Assembly: GCA_965224235.1 (NCBI GenBank)
Contig: CBDCYP010000002.1
Coordinates: forward strand, 1,054,001-1,118,000
DNA length: 64,000 nt
Reading direction: 5' to 3'
DNA from: G958295935 sp965224235
GTDB taxonomy: Bacteria; Chloroflexota; Dehalococcoidia; Lucifugimonadales; Lucifugimonadaceae
Every line of letters starts with the position of its first letter. The stretch's first letter is position 1. Positions 1-8,266 of the stretch are shown piece by piece. The notes beneath the pieces were generated by a model. The model worked only from the letters and a program-made list of their open reading frames with translations, made no database searches and was not told the DNA's origin. Made by a program: the position numbers and the translations under genes.

Positions 1-106
1 CGCCGCCGTCCGGTCCGCAAGCGATCCCTTCAGCGTGATCGAGTCCGTCGACCAGCACGGATAGTTGCGTGTCGTTATTCAGCAGCGCCATTCCAGGTTT
101 CTCCAT
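1..106 (-). CDS. SMP-30/gluconolactonase-like protein, 5' end only (runs off the window)
   Basis: Read on the minus strand, an open frame begins at an ATG at 106 (or an ATG at 91, which has GGAG about nine bases upstream) and runs off the left edge without a stop. From 91 it starts MALLNNDTQLSVLVDGLDHA and continues EGIACGPDGG. The pattern of a short lead followed by LVDGLxxxEGIAxxPDG is typical of the first blade of SMP-30/gluconolactonase/LRE-like beta-propellers, which hydrolyse sugar lactones. Only about 30-35 residues are visible, so the family call is an inference from one motif. The 91 start is favoured by its ribosome binding site. The gene faces away from the transposase remnant to its right. 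Confidence 0.5.
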   Translation of the reverse strand, partial: MEKPGMALLNNDTQLSVLVDGLDHAEGIACGPDGG

Positions 107-439
107 CAGGCAATCTTGGCACTATGAAAGCGCACCAGAAAAAGATTCAACCAGCAATCAGGGGTGCCTGTCCAGAACCGCACCCGACCCCGGCTGTGCC
201 GTTACGTGCTCTGCCCGCGCCCCGCCCCAACAGGCGTCACTTGGAGCTTTTCTCAGAAGCGGTCGGGGTTTGGGGCCAAGCACATCGGCGCCAGTCGAAT
301 GCGCTGGAAGATTGAGAGAGCCTCTGCGGGAACAATCGCCCTCAGCACGCAGGCGGCTAATTTTACGCCGTTCCTGAATGGAGACCTGTCAGTGTCCCGC
401 GGCAGCGCACTGATTTGGCGTTGCGATTCATTTGTTAAC
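107..439. other. Non-coding stretch left of the transposase remnant
   Basis: No reading frame here looks like protein: the open frames on both strands have no recognisable motif and mutually exclusive composition. I see no tRNA, no clear promoter and no palindrome. It probably combines the upstream region of the left-edge gene with decayed flank of the insertion sequence. Confidence 0.4.
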
Positions 440-1245
440 TCAGGGTCCGGCATCCGGGCCCGCCATATCCGCCGCAGGGCGCTCAGGTTGAAGGCTGTGG
501 CGAGCAGAGTCTACTCAGCCGCAACGTTGGGTAGGCCGCGCAACAGGAATCTCCGGGCTTGCTGTTGCTCTTTGATGATCCCGAAGACCGGTTCGACCAG
601 TTGCTTTCTCTGCATATACGCCTGTTTGGCTTCTCCGGTGGACATCCAAGCCCGGTGGCGGCGCGGCGCAGCGTCGTGCGGGCCTATATCCAAGCTGCGG
701 CCATGCGCCTCCGGCATGACCGCCCGTTGGCCTTTACCTTCGTCCCGTCCACCGCCTGCACAGCCAACTCCACCAGATCCATCGTGACCGCCGCCTGCGC
801 TGTGTGCTTGAACAGATTCTTCATGGCTTGGCGGTGGTTCTTGTAGAACCGCCGCAGCGTGTTGTGGTCCGGACGCTGCCATCCCGTGAGCCGCAAGTAC
901 GGTATCCGGTCGCGACAGGCCGCCTCAAGCTTGCGGGTCGAGCGCACGCCGCCCGTGAAGCCGTAAAGCCGCACGCTCAACAGCGCCCGGGGTGATAGGC
1001 CGACGCTCCCATAGGGTCCCCGCTTGCATCGACCCCAAGCCCGGCCCAACCCTCCCGGTCCAAACTGTCCGGGTACGCGTCCACAAACTTGCCGGATGGT
1101 CGGCGGGGATAAGCTCATCAAGGGTGGGCGGCAACATCCATATCTGATCCCGCCCCATCGGACGCAGCGGCGTCTGGCTCTCCTCGAATGATGGTGTGAA
1201 GTCCACAAAGTTTAACGGCCAGCCGATTTCTGATACAGGCTCCAA
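440..1245 (-). pseudogene. Remnant of an IS1182-type (DDE) transposase, frameshifted and internally deleted
   Basis: Three minus-strand frames together spell pieces of one transposase. The first piece, near 1245-1090, has the N-terminal DUF772-like start (LPPTLDELIPADHP). The second, near 990-700, continues with LLSVRLYGFTGGVRSTRKLE, LTGWQRPDHNTLRRFYKN and DGTKVKANG. The third, near 640-440, has the C-terminal signature RKQLVEPVFGIIKEQ and RRFLLRGL followed by an ATAFNLSALRR-like end. Normal IS1182 family proteins are roughly 450-550 residues. Here about 200 residues between the KVKANG segment and the VEPVFG segment are missing, which removes most of the catalytic DDE core, and the frame changes at least twice. 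The copy cannot be active. I could not identify terminal inverted repeats. Confidence 0.8.
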
Positions 1246-1294
1246 GTGGCTCCTCTACAAATGGGAATGGGGACATTTGAAACATGCTCTTCAA

Positions 1295-1332
1295 GCCTGT
1301 CACGCCTGTCACGCCTGTCACGTATACGTGAC
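1295..1332. repeat. Three tandem 9-bp repeats running into a 16-bp perfect palindrome
   Basis: GCCTGTCAC occurs three times in a row at 1295-1303, 1304-1312 and 1313-1321. The last copy overlaps a perfect 16-bp palindrome, GTCACGTATACGTGAC, at 1317-1332. It sits between the transposase remnant and the oxidoreductase gene. It could be a protein-binding site or a footprint of the insertion sequence; the sequence does not decide. Confidence 0.6.
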
Positions 1333-1512
1333 GGCATCACGGCAACTTGGTATAAGAGACAGGGCGGCTTGGCAACACGTAGACCACCGCGTCATTCTCA
1401 TATGGAGCTACGGACGTAACCGCCTCCTCGCAGCGGCCGACACAACTTGCGCGACTGCTTCGGCGAGTGAAAAACAGTTCGGATTCCGGCAGGTCCCAGA
1501 GGAGTAACGAAC

Positions 1513-2667
1513 TTGAGCCGCAGAGTCAGGATGGCCCAGTACGGCACGAAGCATTCCCACGCAGAGGGTGTGCTCGAAGTCATGCTTGCTAACCCCGATG
1601 TCGAGGTGGTAGGGGTTTACGAGCCGGATCCAGAACGTCGGAGAGCGCTGAAGACCGCCGGTAAGTCACCATGGCGCTACGTTAACTGGTTCGATTCCCC
1701 GGGTGATTTCCTACGTGACCCGACAGTGCTCGCCGCCGCGTCCGAGGGGTCCAACGCCGAGAGCCTCGCCCACACCGAGGCGATAGTGGACGCCGGCAAG
1801 CATGTCTTCTACGACAAGCCGGCAGGCGAAGACTATCGGCGATTCGAGCGAATCGTCGGGAAGGCGCGCTCGACGGGGCTCCAAGTGCAGATGGGCTACA
1901 TGTTTCGCCATCACGCCGGCTTCAGCCGCATCGCACAGTGGTGCAGGTCAGGTCTTCTCGGCGATCTCTTTTCGATCAGGGCACACATGTCGACTCACCT
2001 TGAGCGACCTGTGCAAGAGTCGATAGCGCCGCACCGGGGCGGGATTTTCTACGACCTGTCGGGGCACATGATCGATCAGATCGTCTGGATCCTCGGCAGA
2101 CCGGTGAAAGTGACGACGTTCTTGCGTCAGGACGTGACAGGGGTAGCCGGGTTCAGCGACAACACGCTTGGGGTGCTCGAGTTCGACTCGGCGATGGCGT
2201 TTGTCGACATTGCGGCTACGGAAACGCCTCCGATGGCGCGGCGGTTCGAGGTGTACGGCACGGTCGGGTCGGCAATCATGGAGCCGTTCGAACCGCCGGG
2301 GCCGATCCGGCTGTGCCTCAACGAGGGTCGGGACGGATACCCTGCCGGTGTTTCGATGGTGGAGGTAGAGGACCGGCCGCGGTACGTCGACAACCTGGCG
2401 GCATTCGTAATGGACATACGCGGCGAGAAGGCCCCCGACCGGACCCTCGAACACGAACTGCTTGTCCAGGAAACGATCCTGCGTTGCACGGGCGGGATTG
2501 GGGAGAAGGCGGGCCTACGAACTACCACTCTAGTTACGCGCGACACGGTCGGAGATTGGATTCCCGCGTTCGCGAGAACGACAATACGGCTACACGGCGC
2601 CTGCCTTCACCCGTCTTCCTCCACCTCGATCCGGGAACCTTGGCGCGGCGCGGGTTCCCTGAGTTAA
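1513..2667 (+). CDS. Gfo/Idh/MocA family oxidoreductase with repeat-derived C-terminus
   Basis: NAD(P)-dependent oxidoreductase of the Gfo/Idh/MocA family, which usually acts on sugars, inositols or related polyols; the substrate cannot be told. The TTG start at 1513 is supported by a GAGGAG-like site just upstream. The N-terminal Rossmann segment (AQYGTKHSHAEG, then VEVVGVYEPDPERR) is followed by the family DKPAG motif near residue 100, whose Lys is the usual catalytic residue, and then by the alpha/beta substrate domain (GGIFYDLSGHMIDQ). The normal fold should end near LLVQETILRCTGGIG. The last 40-50 residues (DWIPAFARTT onward) are encoded by a dispersed palindromic repeat and flank, so the native stop appears lost. 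The gene stands alone between a dead IS and a pentapeptide gene, consistent with an accessory locus. Confidence 0.85.
   Translation: MSRRVRMAQYGTKHSHAEGVLEVMLANPDVEVVGVYEPDPERRRALKTAGKSPWRYVNWFDSPGDFLRDPTVLAAASEGSNAESLAHTEAIVDAGKHVFYDKPAGEDYRRFERIVGKARSTGLQVQMGYMFRHHAGFSRIAQWCRSGLLGDLFSIRAHMSTHLERPVQESIAPHRGGIFYDLSGHMIDQIVWILGRPVKVTTFLRQDVTGVAGFSDNTLGVLEFDSAMAFVDIAATETPPMARRFEVYGTVGSAIMEPFEPPGPIRLCLNEGRDGYPAGVSMVEVEDRPRYVDNLAAFVMDIRGEKAPDRTLEHELLVQETILRCTGGIGEKAGLRTTTLVTRDTVGDWIPAFARTTIRLHGACLHPSSSTSIREPWRGAGSLS
2556..2584. repeat. Dispersed imperfect palindromic repeat (GATTCCCGC...-type)
   Basis: The sequence around GGATTCCCGCGTTCGCGAG resembles the widespread GATTCCCGC-loop-GCGGGAAT palindromes (dRS3-like) whose chance translation is SWIPAFAGMT or DSRFRGND. 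Here the two forward frames give DWIPAFARTT and DSRVRENDN, matching those signatures. The palindrome is degenerate. It lies inside the 3' end of the oxidoreductase frame and supplies its last residues. Confidence 0.55.
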
Positions 2668-2735
2668 CGGACGACGTGCCATACCACCTTTAAGGGCGTC
2701 TCTTGTCGGCGCCCGTTGGGGTTTTGAGGCGGCGG

Positions 2736-3140
2736 CTAACGGGTGTTGGGGAGGATTACTTTTTGCATGGTGGCGGCGGTGAAATTTGCGCCTTCGATGT
2801 TGGCGTCTTTGAGGCTTACCCGGTACATGGCCGCGTTGGTTAGATCGGCGTTCTGCAGGTTGGATCCCACCAGCGTCGCACGGTAGAGCACGGCGTTTCG
2901 CATTTTTGCGCCTTCAAGGTTCGCCCACTTGAGGCTGGCTTCGGAGAGGTCGGAACCGGTCAGATCGGCCCCGGCGAGATCGGCGTGGTCGAGGAGGGCC
3001 CGCGACAGGTTCCATCCGGCAAAAATCCGACCCGATAGTTGGGCGCCCCGCAGGTCGAGGCGGAACGCGGGGTTGTCGGCGCGCCATTCGTCGAGGAACG
3101 CGGCGCCGAGTCGTAAGAGTTCCAGGTGGCGGGGGTTCAT
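2736..3140 (-). CDS. Pentapeptide-repeat protein
   Basis: A 134-residue protein made almost entirely of A(D/N)LxX pentapeptide units (ANLEGAKMRNAVLYRATL, NADLTNAAMYRVSL, ANIEGANF). From about residue 25 to the end these should form a short right-handed quadrilateral beta-helix of roughly five to six coils. There is no signal peptide or membrane segment. The N-terminal 25 residues (HLELLRLGAAFLDEWR) look like a helical cap. Functions in this fold range from DNA mimicry (Qnr/MfpA) to unknown; nothing here identifies one. It is transcribed away from glnA and shares a 409-bp intergenic region with it. Confidence 0.85.
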   Translation of the reverse strand: MNPRHLELLRLGAAFLDEWRADNPAFRLDLRGAQLSGRIFAGWNLSRALLDHADLAGADLTGSDLSEASLKWANLEGAKMRNAVLYRATLVGSNLQNADLTNAAMYRVSLKDANIEGANFTAATMQKVILPNTR

Positions 3141-3549
3141 GCGAGCGATGCTTCCAGTGTCATCCAGTTTATTTCCCTGGTCACGCCTGCCGAGACCACT
3201 CTTTCATCCAGTGAGTCGCTTGACAACCTAGTGTCCTGGCGGACGGTAGATTCTTCGGCTTCGTTCAGGGTGACATGGGAGCATTCAAGGTGACACGGAG
3301 TGACGAATCACTGGTTGGGGAGCTAGTTATGCAAAGGTCTCGTTTCACGGGGAAGACCGGTGGAGCCACTTAAATTGGCTGCGCAGTCGCAGCGAATTGG
3401 GATGACACGGACCGAAAGCGGGGCTTCATTTCGGCCCTTTGAAACGCGGTTGAAATACTTTGGCGTTAATGTTTTTGTGGAACATACCGGCCGGAAGCTA
3501 TCCCCGGCGCGTCTGGGCGCCGGGCTGGAGCATGGAGATTTGCAGACAC
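3141..3549. other. Divergent intergenic region upstream of glnA
   Basis: This stretch separates the pentapeptide gene (minus) from glnA (plus) and should hold the glnA control region. A perfect TTGACA occurs at 3220-3225, but I see no good -10 at 16-18 bp. Two near-identical direct repeats, GGTGACATGG (3269-3278) and GGTGACACGG (3289-3298), lie 20 bp apart, about two helical turns. Two GAAAC/GAAAT half-sites lie 11 bp apart at 3441 and 3452. No small gene or RNA was recognised. Confidence 0.5.
3269..3298. promoter_or_regulatory. Possible operator: GGTGACAYGG direct repeats upstream of glnA
   Basis: GGTGACATGG and GGTGACACGG are separated start-to-start by 20 bp, so they would sit on the same face of the helix, as OmpR-family response regulators require. 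A GlnR-like OmpR-family protein is encoded at 16048-16725, which makes a nitrogen-control site plausible. The spacing does not match the actinobacterial GlnR box exactly, so the assignment is an inference. Confidence 0.25.
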
Positions 3550-4980
3550 ATGGCTAACGAAGCTCAGTCCGTTCTCGCGCTGATGGCGAAAGAGAACTGC
3601 AACTACCTGGATATCAAATTCACCGACCTCCCGGGCACTTGGCAGCACGTCGCCCTGCCCAGGGGCGAGGTGACCGATGACCTTTTCGTGCGCGGGACGG
3701 GGTTCGACGGCTCGTCGATCCGGGGATTCCAGGTAATCAACGAGTCGGACATGCTGCTGGCGCCCGACGCTTCGACAGCGCACAAGGACCCGTTCATAGG
3801 GGACAGCATCACGGTAATTGCCAACGTGAGCGACCCGACTACGAACGGCGACTACTCTCGAGACCCGCGGTACGTGGCGCGCAAGGCCGAAAAGCATCTC
3901 GTAGACCAGGGATTCGGCGACGTCGCATACTTCGGACCAGAGCCTGAGTTTTTCATTTTCGATCAGGTGAGGTTCGGGCAGAGTTCCAACGAAGCGTTCT
4001 ACTCGGTTGATTCGGAAGAGGGAATCTGGCGTTCCGGCGAGTCACGAACCGTGGATGGCAAGGGCCTGAATCTCGGAATGAAGCCGAGGCACAAGGAGGG
4101 CTACTTTCCGGCGCCACCGCACGACACGTTTGCCGACATTAGAAACGAGGCGTGCGATCTCATGGCAGGTTTCGGCATGACGATTGAGAAGCATCACCAC
4201 GAGGTTGCTACTGCCGGGCAAGGCGAGATAGACATCCGTTACGCGCCTCTGCTGGAGCAGGCCGACAACGTGATGACCTATAAATACATAGTCAAAAACG
4301 TGGCGCGCAGGCACGGCAAGGTCGCCACGTTCATGCCCAAGCCGCTTTTCGGTGACAACGGATCGGGCATGCACTGCCACCAGAGCATCTGGAAGAATGG
4401 CGAGCCTCTGTTCGCGGGCGACGGTTACGCAGGCATCAGCGATATGTGCCTGGCCTACATCGGCGGGTTGTTAAAGCACGGTCCGTCGCTAATGGCGATT
4501 GTGGCGCCGATGGTGAACTCGTACAAGCGACTGGTTCCCGGGTTCGAAGCGCCGACGATTCTTGCCCTTTCGGCGAGAAACCGCAGCGCGGCAGCACGAA
4601 TTCCCGTTTACTACAATGATCGAGCTGCGAAACGAGTTGAGTTCCGGCCGCCTGACCCGACTTGCAACCCGTACCTGGCGTTTTCAGCGATGCTGATGGC
4701 AGGGCTGGACGGTATCGAGACGGGCGCCGATCCGGGAGAGCCGATAGAAAAGGACCTGTACGAGCTGCCTGCGGACGAGTTGGCCGCTCTGCCACAGGTG
4801 CCGGGTAGCCTAGAAGAGGCGTTGAACGCGCTGGAGGATGACCACGAATACCTGCTCAAAGGCGGCGTATTCACGCCGGACCTGCTGGAGTCGTACATCT
4901 CGCACAAGCGTGAAACGCAGGTTGACGAGATGAGAATTCGGCCCCACCCGTACGAGTTCTTCCTGTCGTTCGACGCGTAA
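3550..4980 (+). CDS. glnA: Glutamine synthetase, type I
   Basis: Catalyses ATP-dependent formation of glutamine from glutamate and ammonium in the cytoplasm; acts as a dodecamer. I chose the ATG at 3550 (476 residues, usual for GSI); the frame is open further upstream but lacks family similarity there. Visible landmarks are the N-terminal beta-grasp (DIKFTDLPGTWQH and FDGSSIRGF), metal and glutamate ligands in EKHHHEVATAGQGEID, the ATP/glutamate loop NGSGMHCHQS, and NRSAAARIPV near the C-terminus. Tyr404 in DLYELP corresponds to the adenylylation site of GSI-beta enzymes (NLYDLP), so covalent control by an adenylyltransferase is possible, although no glnE is in the window. A strong hairpin follows the stop. 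A second, different GS is encoded at 14433-15794. Confidence 0.97.
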   Translation: MANEAQSVLALMAKENCNYLDIKFTDLPGTWQHVALPRGEVTDDLFVRGTGFDGSSIRGFQVINESDMLLAPDASTAHKDPFIGDSITVIANVSDPTTNGDYSRDPRYVARKAEKHLVDQGFGDVAYFGPEPEFFIFDQVRFGQSSNEAFYSVDSEEGIWRSGESRTVDGKGLNLGMKPRHKEGYFPAPPHDTFADIRNEACDLMAGFGMTIEKHHHEVATAGQGEIDIRYAPLLEQADNVMTYKYIVKNVARRHGKVATFMPKPLFGDNGSGMHCHQSIWKNGEPLFAGDGYAGISDMCLAYIGGLLKHGPSLMAIVAPMVNSYKRLVPGFEAPTILALSARNRSAAARIPVYYNDRAAKRVEFRPPDPTCNPYLAFSAMLMAGLDGIETGADPGEPIEKDLYELPADELAALPQVPGSLEEALNALEDDHEYLLKGGVFTPDLLESYISHKRETQVDEMRIRPHPYEFFLSFDA

Positions 4981-5018
4981 GGTCAGACCAGCGATATCCC
5001 TTAAAAACAGGGTTACGA

Positions 5019-5043
5019 GAAGCCGCCGTACACCGGCGGCTTC
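5019..5043 (+). terminator. Intrinsic terminator-like hairpin after glnA
   Basis: GAAGCCGCCG (5019-5028), loop TACAC, CGGCGGCTTC (5034-5043): a perfect 10-bp GC-rich stem beginning 38 bp after the glnA stop. The following tract is TTCG, not a T-run, so termination on the plus strand may be inefficient or need factors. It could also serve the minus-strand htrA transcript ending at 5132. Confidence 0.6.
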
Positions 5044-5131
5044 TTCGCGCGTGGCCCCGTGCCGCCCCGCCGGGCGCCGACGAGAGGCGCCGCTACATGG
5101 TGGTGGGGTCGAGGAGTGTTTGGGTTAGCGC

Positions 5132-6259
5132 TTATTGGGGGCGTTCGCCTAGTTCGACCTGGAGGTCGATTGGTTCGCCGTCCCGGTTTATTCCAATTGT
5201 TACGGTGTCGCCGGGGCTTGTATTTAGGGCAAGGTAGGCGATCACGTCCTCGATGGCCTTTACCGGTATGCCGTCGATCGACACTATGACGTCCCCGCCG
5301 ACATTGACCGGCCTGTCGAGCACAGTGATCTGCTCTTTACCGGCCCTCAGGCCTGCGTTTTCGGCCGGGCTGTTGGGAGAGACGGTTTGTATCAGCGCGC
5401 CTCGCAGTTCACTGTCGAGATTTGCCTCGTCGCGCAGGTCCATGCCCACGTCCATGGCGCTGATACCCAGCCAGGAATATCGATGCTCGCCGGTTTGGAT
5501 GATGGACGGAACCACTCGCCGTGCGAGGTCGATCGGGACGGCGAATCCCACTCCGGAGTTTTGCCGTGATTCGCTGCGGATCTGTGAATTGATGCCGATG
5601 GCCCTGCCATGGCTGTCGAACAACGGTCCTCCTGAATTGCCGGGGTTGATTGCGGCGTCGGTCTGTATGACCTCGGGGATGGCGAATTGACTAAATCCGC
5701 TATCTATGAGGCGGCCCACGGCGCTGACGATGCCTACGGTCATTGTGAAGTCCTGGCCGAACGGGTTGCCGATGGCGACAGCGGACTGCCCCGGCCGGAG
5801 GGCGCCGCTATTACCCAAAGCGACGGGGATGAGGGAGCTAAAGGGGGCGTCGATCTTGAGCACCGCGATGTCTGAATCATGATCAATGCCGACGACCACG
5901 GCCTTGTACTCATCCCCGTTTCGGAACGTGATCCTGGGCGCGTCCCCAACTCCTACAAGATGGTAGTTGGTGACCAGATGGCCTTCGTCGTCCCACACGA
6001 AACCCGAGCCTTCGCCGGCGTCGGACACGATGCGGACGACGGACGGTACGACCCTCTCGTAGAGGTCGGAGTAGAGGGCCTCCTGCGGTGTGTATTCGGT
6101 CGTATTGACAGGCGGGAAACTGGCCTCGGTCTGCGGCGGTTCGACCGTATCTGAACTGGGAGATGCGGCAGGTTCGCCGGAGCAGGCGGCAATCACTAAC
6201 AAGGCAACGACCACTGTGGCGAGGTTCAGAAGATTTCTGAAATTTATGAGCTCAATCAT
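5132..6259 (-). CDS. HtrA/DegP-like trypsin-fold serine protease with one PDZ domain, lipoprotein
   Basis: Extracytoplasmic quality-control protease of the S1C (HtrA) family, 375 residues. The N-terminus has a hydrophobic segment ending in a lipobox (VIAAC, Cys26), so it is predicted to be lipid-anchored on the outer face of the membrane. A Ser/Pro/Thr-rich linker (about 27-60) leads to the protease domain. The triad is visible as His100 (TNYHLVG), Asp130 (DSDIAVL) and Ser209 (NPGNSGGPL). One PDZ domain covers about residues 275-370 (AGLRAGKEQ, VNVGGDVIVSIDGIPV, SPGDTVTIGINRDG). It is the last minus-strand gene after nadE, 151 bp downstream, so co-transcription is possible but not needed. Confidence 0.93.
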   Translation of the reverse strand: MIELINFRNLLNLATVVVALLVIAACSGEPAASPSSDTVEPPQTEASFPPVNTTEYTPQEALYSDLYERVVPSVVRIVSDAGEGSGFVWDDEGHLVTNYHLVGVGDAPRITFRNGDEYKAVVVGIDHDSDIAVLKIDAPFSSLIPVALGNSGALRPGQSAVAIGNPFGQDFTMTVGIVSAVGRLIDSGFSQFAIPEVIQTDAAINPGNSGGPLFDSHGRAIGINSQIRSESRQNSGVGFAVPIDLARRVVPSIIQTGEHRYSWLGISAMDVGMDLRDEANLDSELRGALIQTVSPNSPAENAGLRAGKEQITVLDRPVNVGGDVIVSIDGIPVKAIEDVIAYLALNTSPGDTVTIGINRDGEPIDLQVELGERPQ

Positions 6260-6410
6260 GTTTATTCACTCCAGCGCGTTCCGGCCCAAGCCGGTCCGAT
6301 GCGCGTGCGCACATAAAAAAGGACTATATGAAGTCTAAGTATGCAATGTGAAGTTGGTGTCAAGGAATTCGCCGGACCGCGTGGGGGTGGTGTTCCCGGG
6401 TCGCTGGATA

Positions 6411-8153
6411 TCAGTCTCGGTATTGCGAGGCGAGGGGGAGACGCCGGTCCCGCCCAAATGCCAGGCCGGTAATCTTCACGCCAGGGGCGGCCTGCCGCCT
6501 TTTGTATTCGTTGCGGTCGACCAGGCCTGCGATACGTCTTACCGTGGCCTCGTCAGCGTGTTGGCCGTCGGCGCCTTGTTCGCTTTCGACTATGTGCTGA
6601 ATCGGCCGTCGATTCTCCACGTACATCTCCAGAATGCGGTCGAGCACGGCGTATGGGGGTAACGAGTCCTCGTCGAGTTGATCCGGCCTGAGTTCGGCGC
6701 TTGGCGGCTTGTCGATCACGGCCTGCGGTATCGGAGAACCCGGGCCGGACATGTTGCGGCGCCTGGTCAACATGTAGACAAGGGTTTTCGGAACGTCCTT
6801 GATGACTGCGAATCCGCCGGCCATGTCTCCGTAGAGGGTTGCGTACCCGGTTGCCATCTCCGATTTGTTGCCTGTTGTCAGCACGAGCCAACCGAATTTG
6901 TTTGAGATGGCCATCATGAGATTGCCACGGATGCGCGCCTGCATGTTCTCTTCTGCCGTGCCGGGCTCTGTCCCGGCGAAGTATGGCGCCAACATCTCCT
7001 CGAAAGCAGCGTGGCCGGACTCTATAGGGATGTGCCATAGATCGATGCCCAGGCGTTTTGCGAGGTCCGTGGCGTCTGAACGGGAACCTTCGGAAGAGTA
7101 ACGCGAAGGCATCGATACGCCTACGACGTTTTGCGCGCCCAGGGCGTCCACCGCGATGGCGGCGACCAACGACGAATCGACACCGCCTGACAGGGCAACC
7201 GCCACTTTGCCGAATCCGGTTTTGCGCACGTAGTCGCGTGTTCCTACGACGAGGGCGGAGTATATGACCTCGAGAGTGTGGGCTTTTTCGACCCGTGGCG
7301 GAGGCAGCGCCGGCCTGTTTTTGGGCGTTGGCGCGCAGACCTGCCACGTCTCCGTCGTTCCTCTGGCACGAGCGCCGCGCTCTGTAATGGGACTTTTTCG
7401 GCGGGCGGCCCGTACTTGCTCGACGTCGAGATCGATGATCAGCAGGTCCTCTGCGAATTGCGGACTCGACGCGAGAAGGGTTCCGTCGGGCCCGGCAACC
7501 ATGCTGCCGCCGTCGAAAACCAGCTCGTCCTGACCCCCGACCTGATTGACGTACGCCACGAATGCCCGGTTACGGTTCGCGGCCGAGGTGACGAGTTGTT
7601 CCCGCGTTTTGCGCTTCTCCAGCTCAAACGGGGATCCGTTAATGTTGACGATCATCTCGGCGCCGGCGGAACACTGCGCTTCCGACGGTCCGGCCTGCTG
7701 CCAGATGTCTTCGCATATATTGATGCCGATGACGCAGCTCCCGAGGTTGGCCACGGGGCATACGTCGCCGTGGACGAAGTAGCGGCGTTCGTCAAACACC
7801 CCGTAGTTGGGGAGGTGGAACTTGTGGTAAACGCCCTGCACGCCGCCGTTGGCGATTAGGGCCGCGGCGTTGAACAACAGCCCGTCCACCTCGTCGACGA
7901 ACCCGACGACTGCCGCGATGTGTTTGACTTCACTCGCCAGAAGTTGCAGCAGTCTTTTGTTTTCAGCGACGAATGACGGGTAAAGGACGAGATCCTCCGG
8001 CGGATAGCCGGTCACGGTCATTTCCGGAAACGCCACGAGGTCGGCGCCCTGGTCCGAGGCCCGGTCGATCCAACTTTTAACGAGCCCCGTGTTCCCGCGC
8101 AGGTCACCGACGGTGGTGTTCACCTGTGCCAACGCTATACGGAAATAGTCCAC
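6411..8153 (-). CDS. nadE: Glutamine-dependent NAD(+) synthetase
   Basis: Amidates deamido-NAD with ammonia drawn from glutamine, the last step of NAD synthesis. The 580-residue protein has both expected halves. The N-terminal nitrilase-fold glutaminase carries its Glu-Lys-Cys set (AFPEMTVTGYPPEDL, YHKFHLPNYGVFDE, GINICEDIWQ). The C-terminal synthetase has the PP-loop ALSGGVDSSLVAA near residue 320, the TTGNKSEMATGY motif, and YKRRQAAPGVKI near the C-terminus. The length agrees with other two-domain NadE proteins. It follows gltD by about 110 bp in the same direction, placing a glutamine-consuming enzyme at the end of the nitrogen-assimilation run. Confidence 0.96.
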   Translation of the reverse strand: MDYFRIALAQVNTTVGDLRGNTGLVKSWIDRASDQGADLVAFPEMTVTGYPPEDLVLYPSFVAENKRLLQLLASEVKHIAAVVGFVDEVDGLLFNAAALIANGGVQGVYHKFHLPNYGVFDERRYFVHGDVCPVANLGSCVIGINICEDIWQQAGPSEAQCSAGAEMIVNINGSPFELEKRKTREQLVTSAANRNRAFVAYVNQVGGQDELVFDGGSMVAGPDGTLLASSPQFAEDLLIIDLDVEQVRAARRKSPITERGARARGTTETWQVCAPTPKNRPALPPPRVEKAHTLEVIYSALVVGTRDYVRKTGFGKVAVALSGGVDSSLVAAIAVDALGAQNVVGVSMPSRYSSEGSRSDATDLAKRLGIDLWHIPIESGHAAFEEMLAPYFAGTEPGTAEENMQARIRGNLMMAISNKFGWLVLTTGNKSEMATGYATLYGDMAGGFAVIKDVPKTLVYMLTRRRNMSGPGSPIPQAVIDKPPSAELRPDQLDEDSLPPYAVLDRILEMYVENRRPIQHIVESEQGADGQHADEATVRRIAGLVDRNEYKRRQAAPGVKITGLAFGRDRRLPLASQYRD

Positions 8154-8266
8154 GTTCGGAGTCTAGCGCAGCGCCGCGGAGGGTCGTCGATTTCCGGACT
8201 GGTCTCGCCGTAGATGCCTTCTGTCACGTTGCTCATACCTGTCGGGGCGCGGCAGATGGCGGTCGG

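Noticed and set aside
164..787. Plus-strand 207-residue frame over the transposase remnant
   Set aside because: It is antisense to recognisable transposase segments and has no motif.
1660..1720. tRNA-like GGTTCGATTCCCCGG inside the oxidoreductase gene
   Set aside because: No acceptor, D or anticodon arms can be folded around it, and it encodes conserved residues of the protein.
3460..3549. Extended N-terminus of glnA from the upstream ATG
   Set aside because: The 30 extra residues lack similarity to GSI, and the ATG at 3550 gives the usual length.
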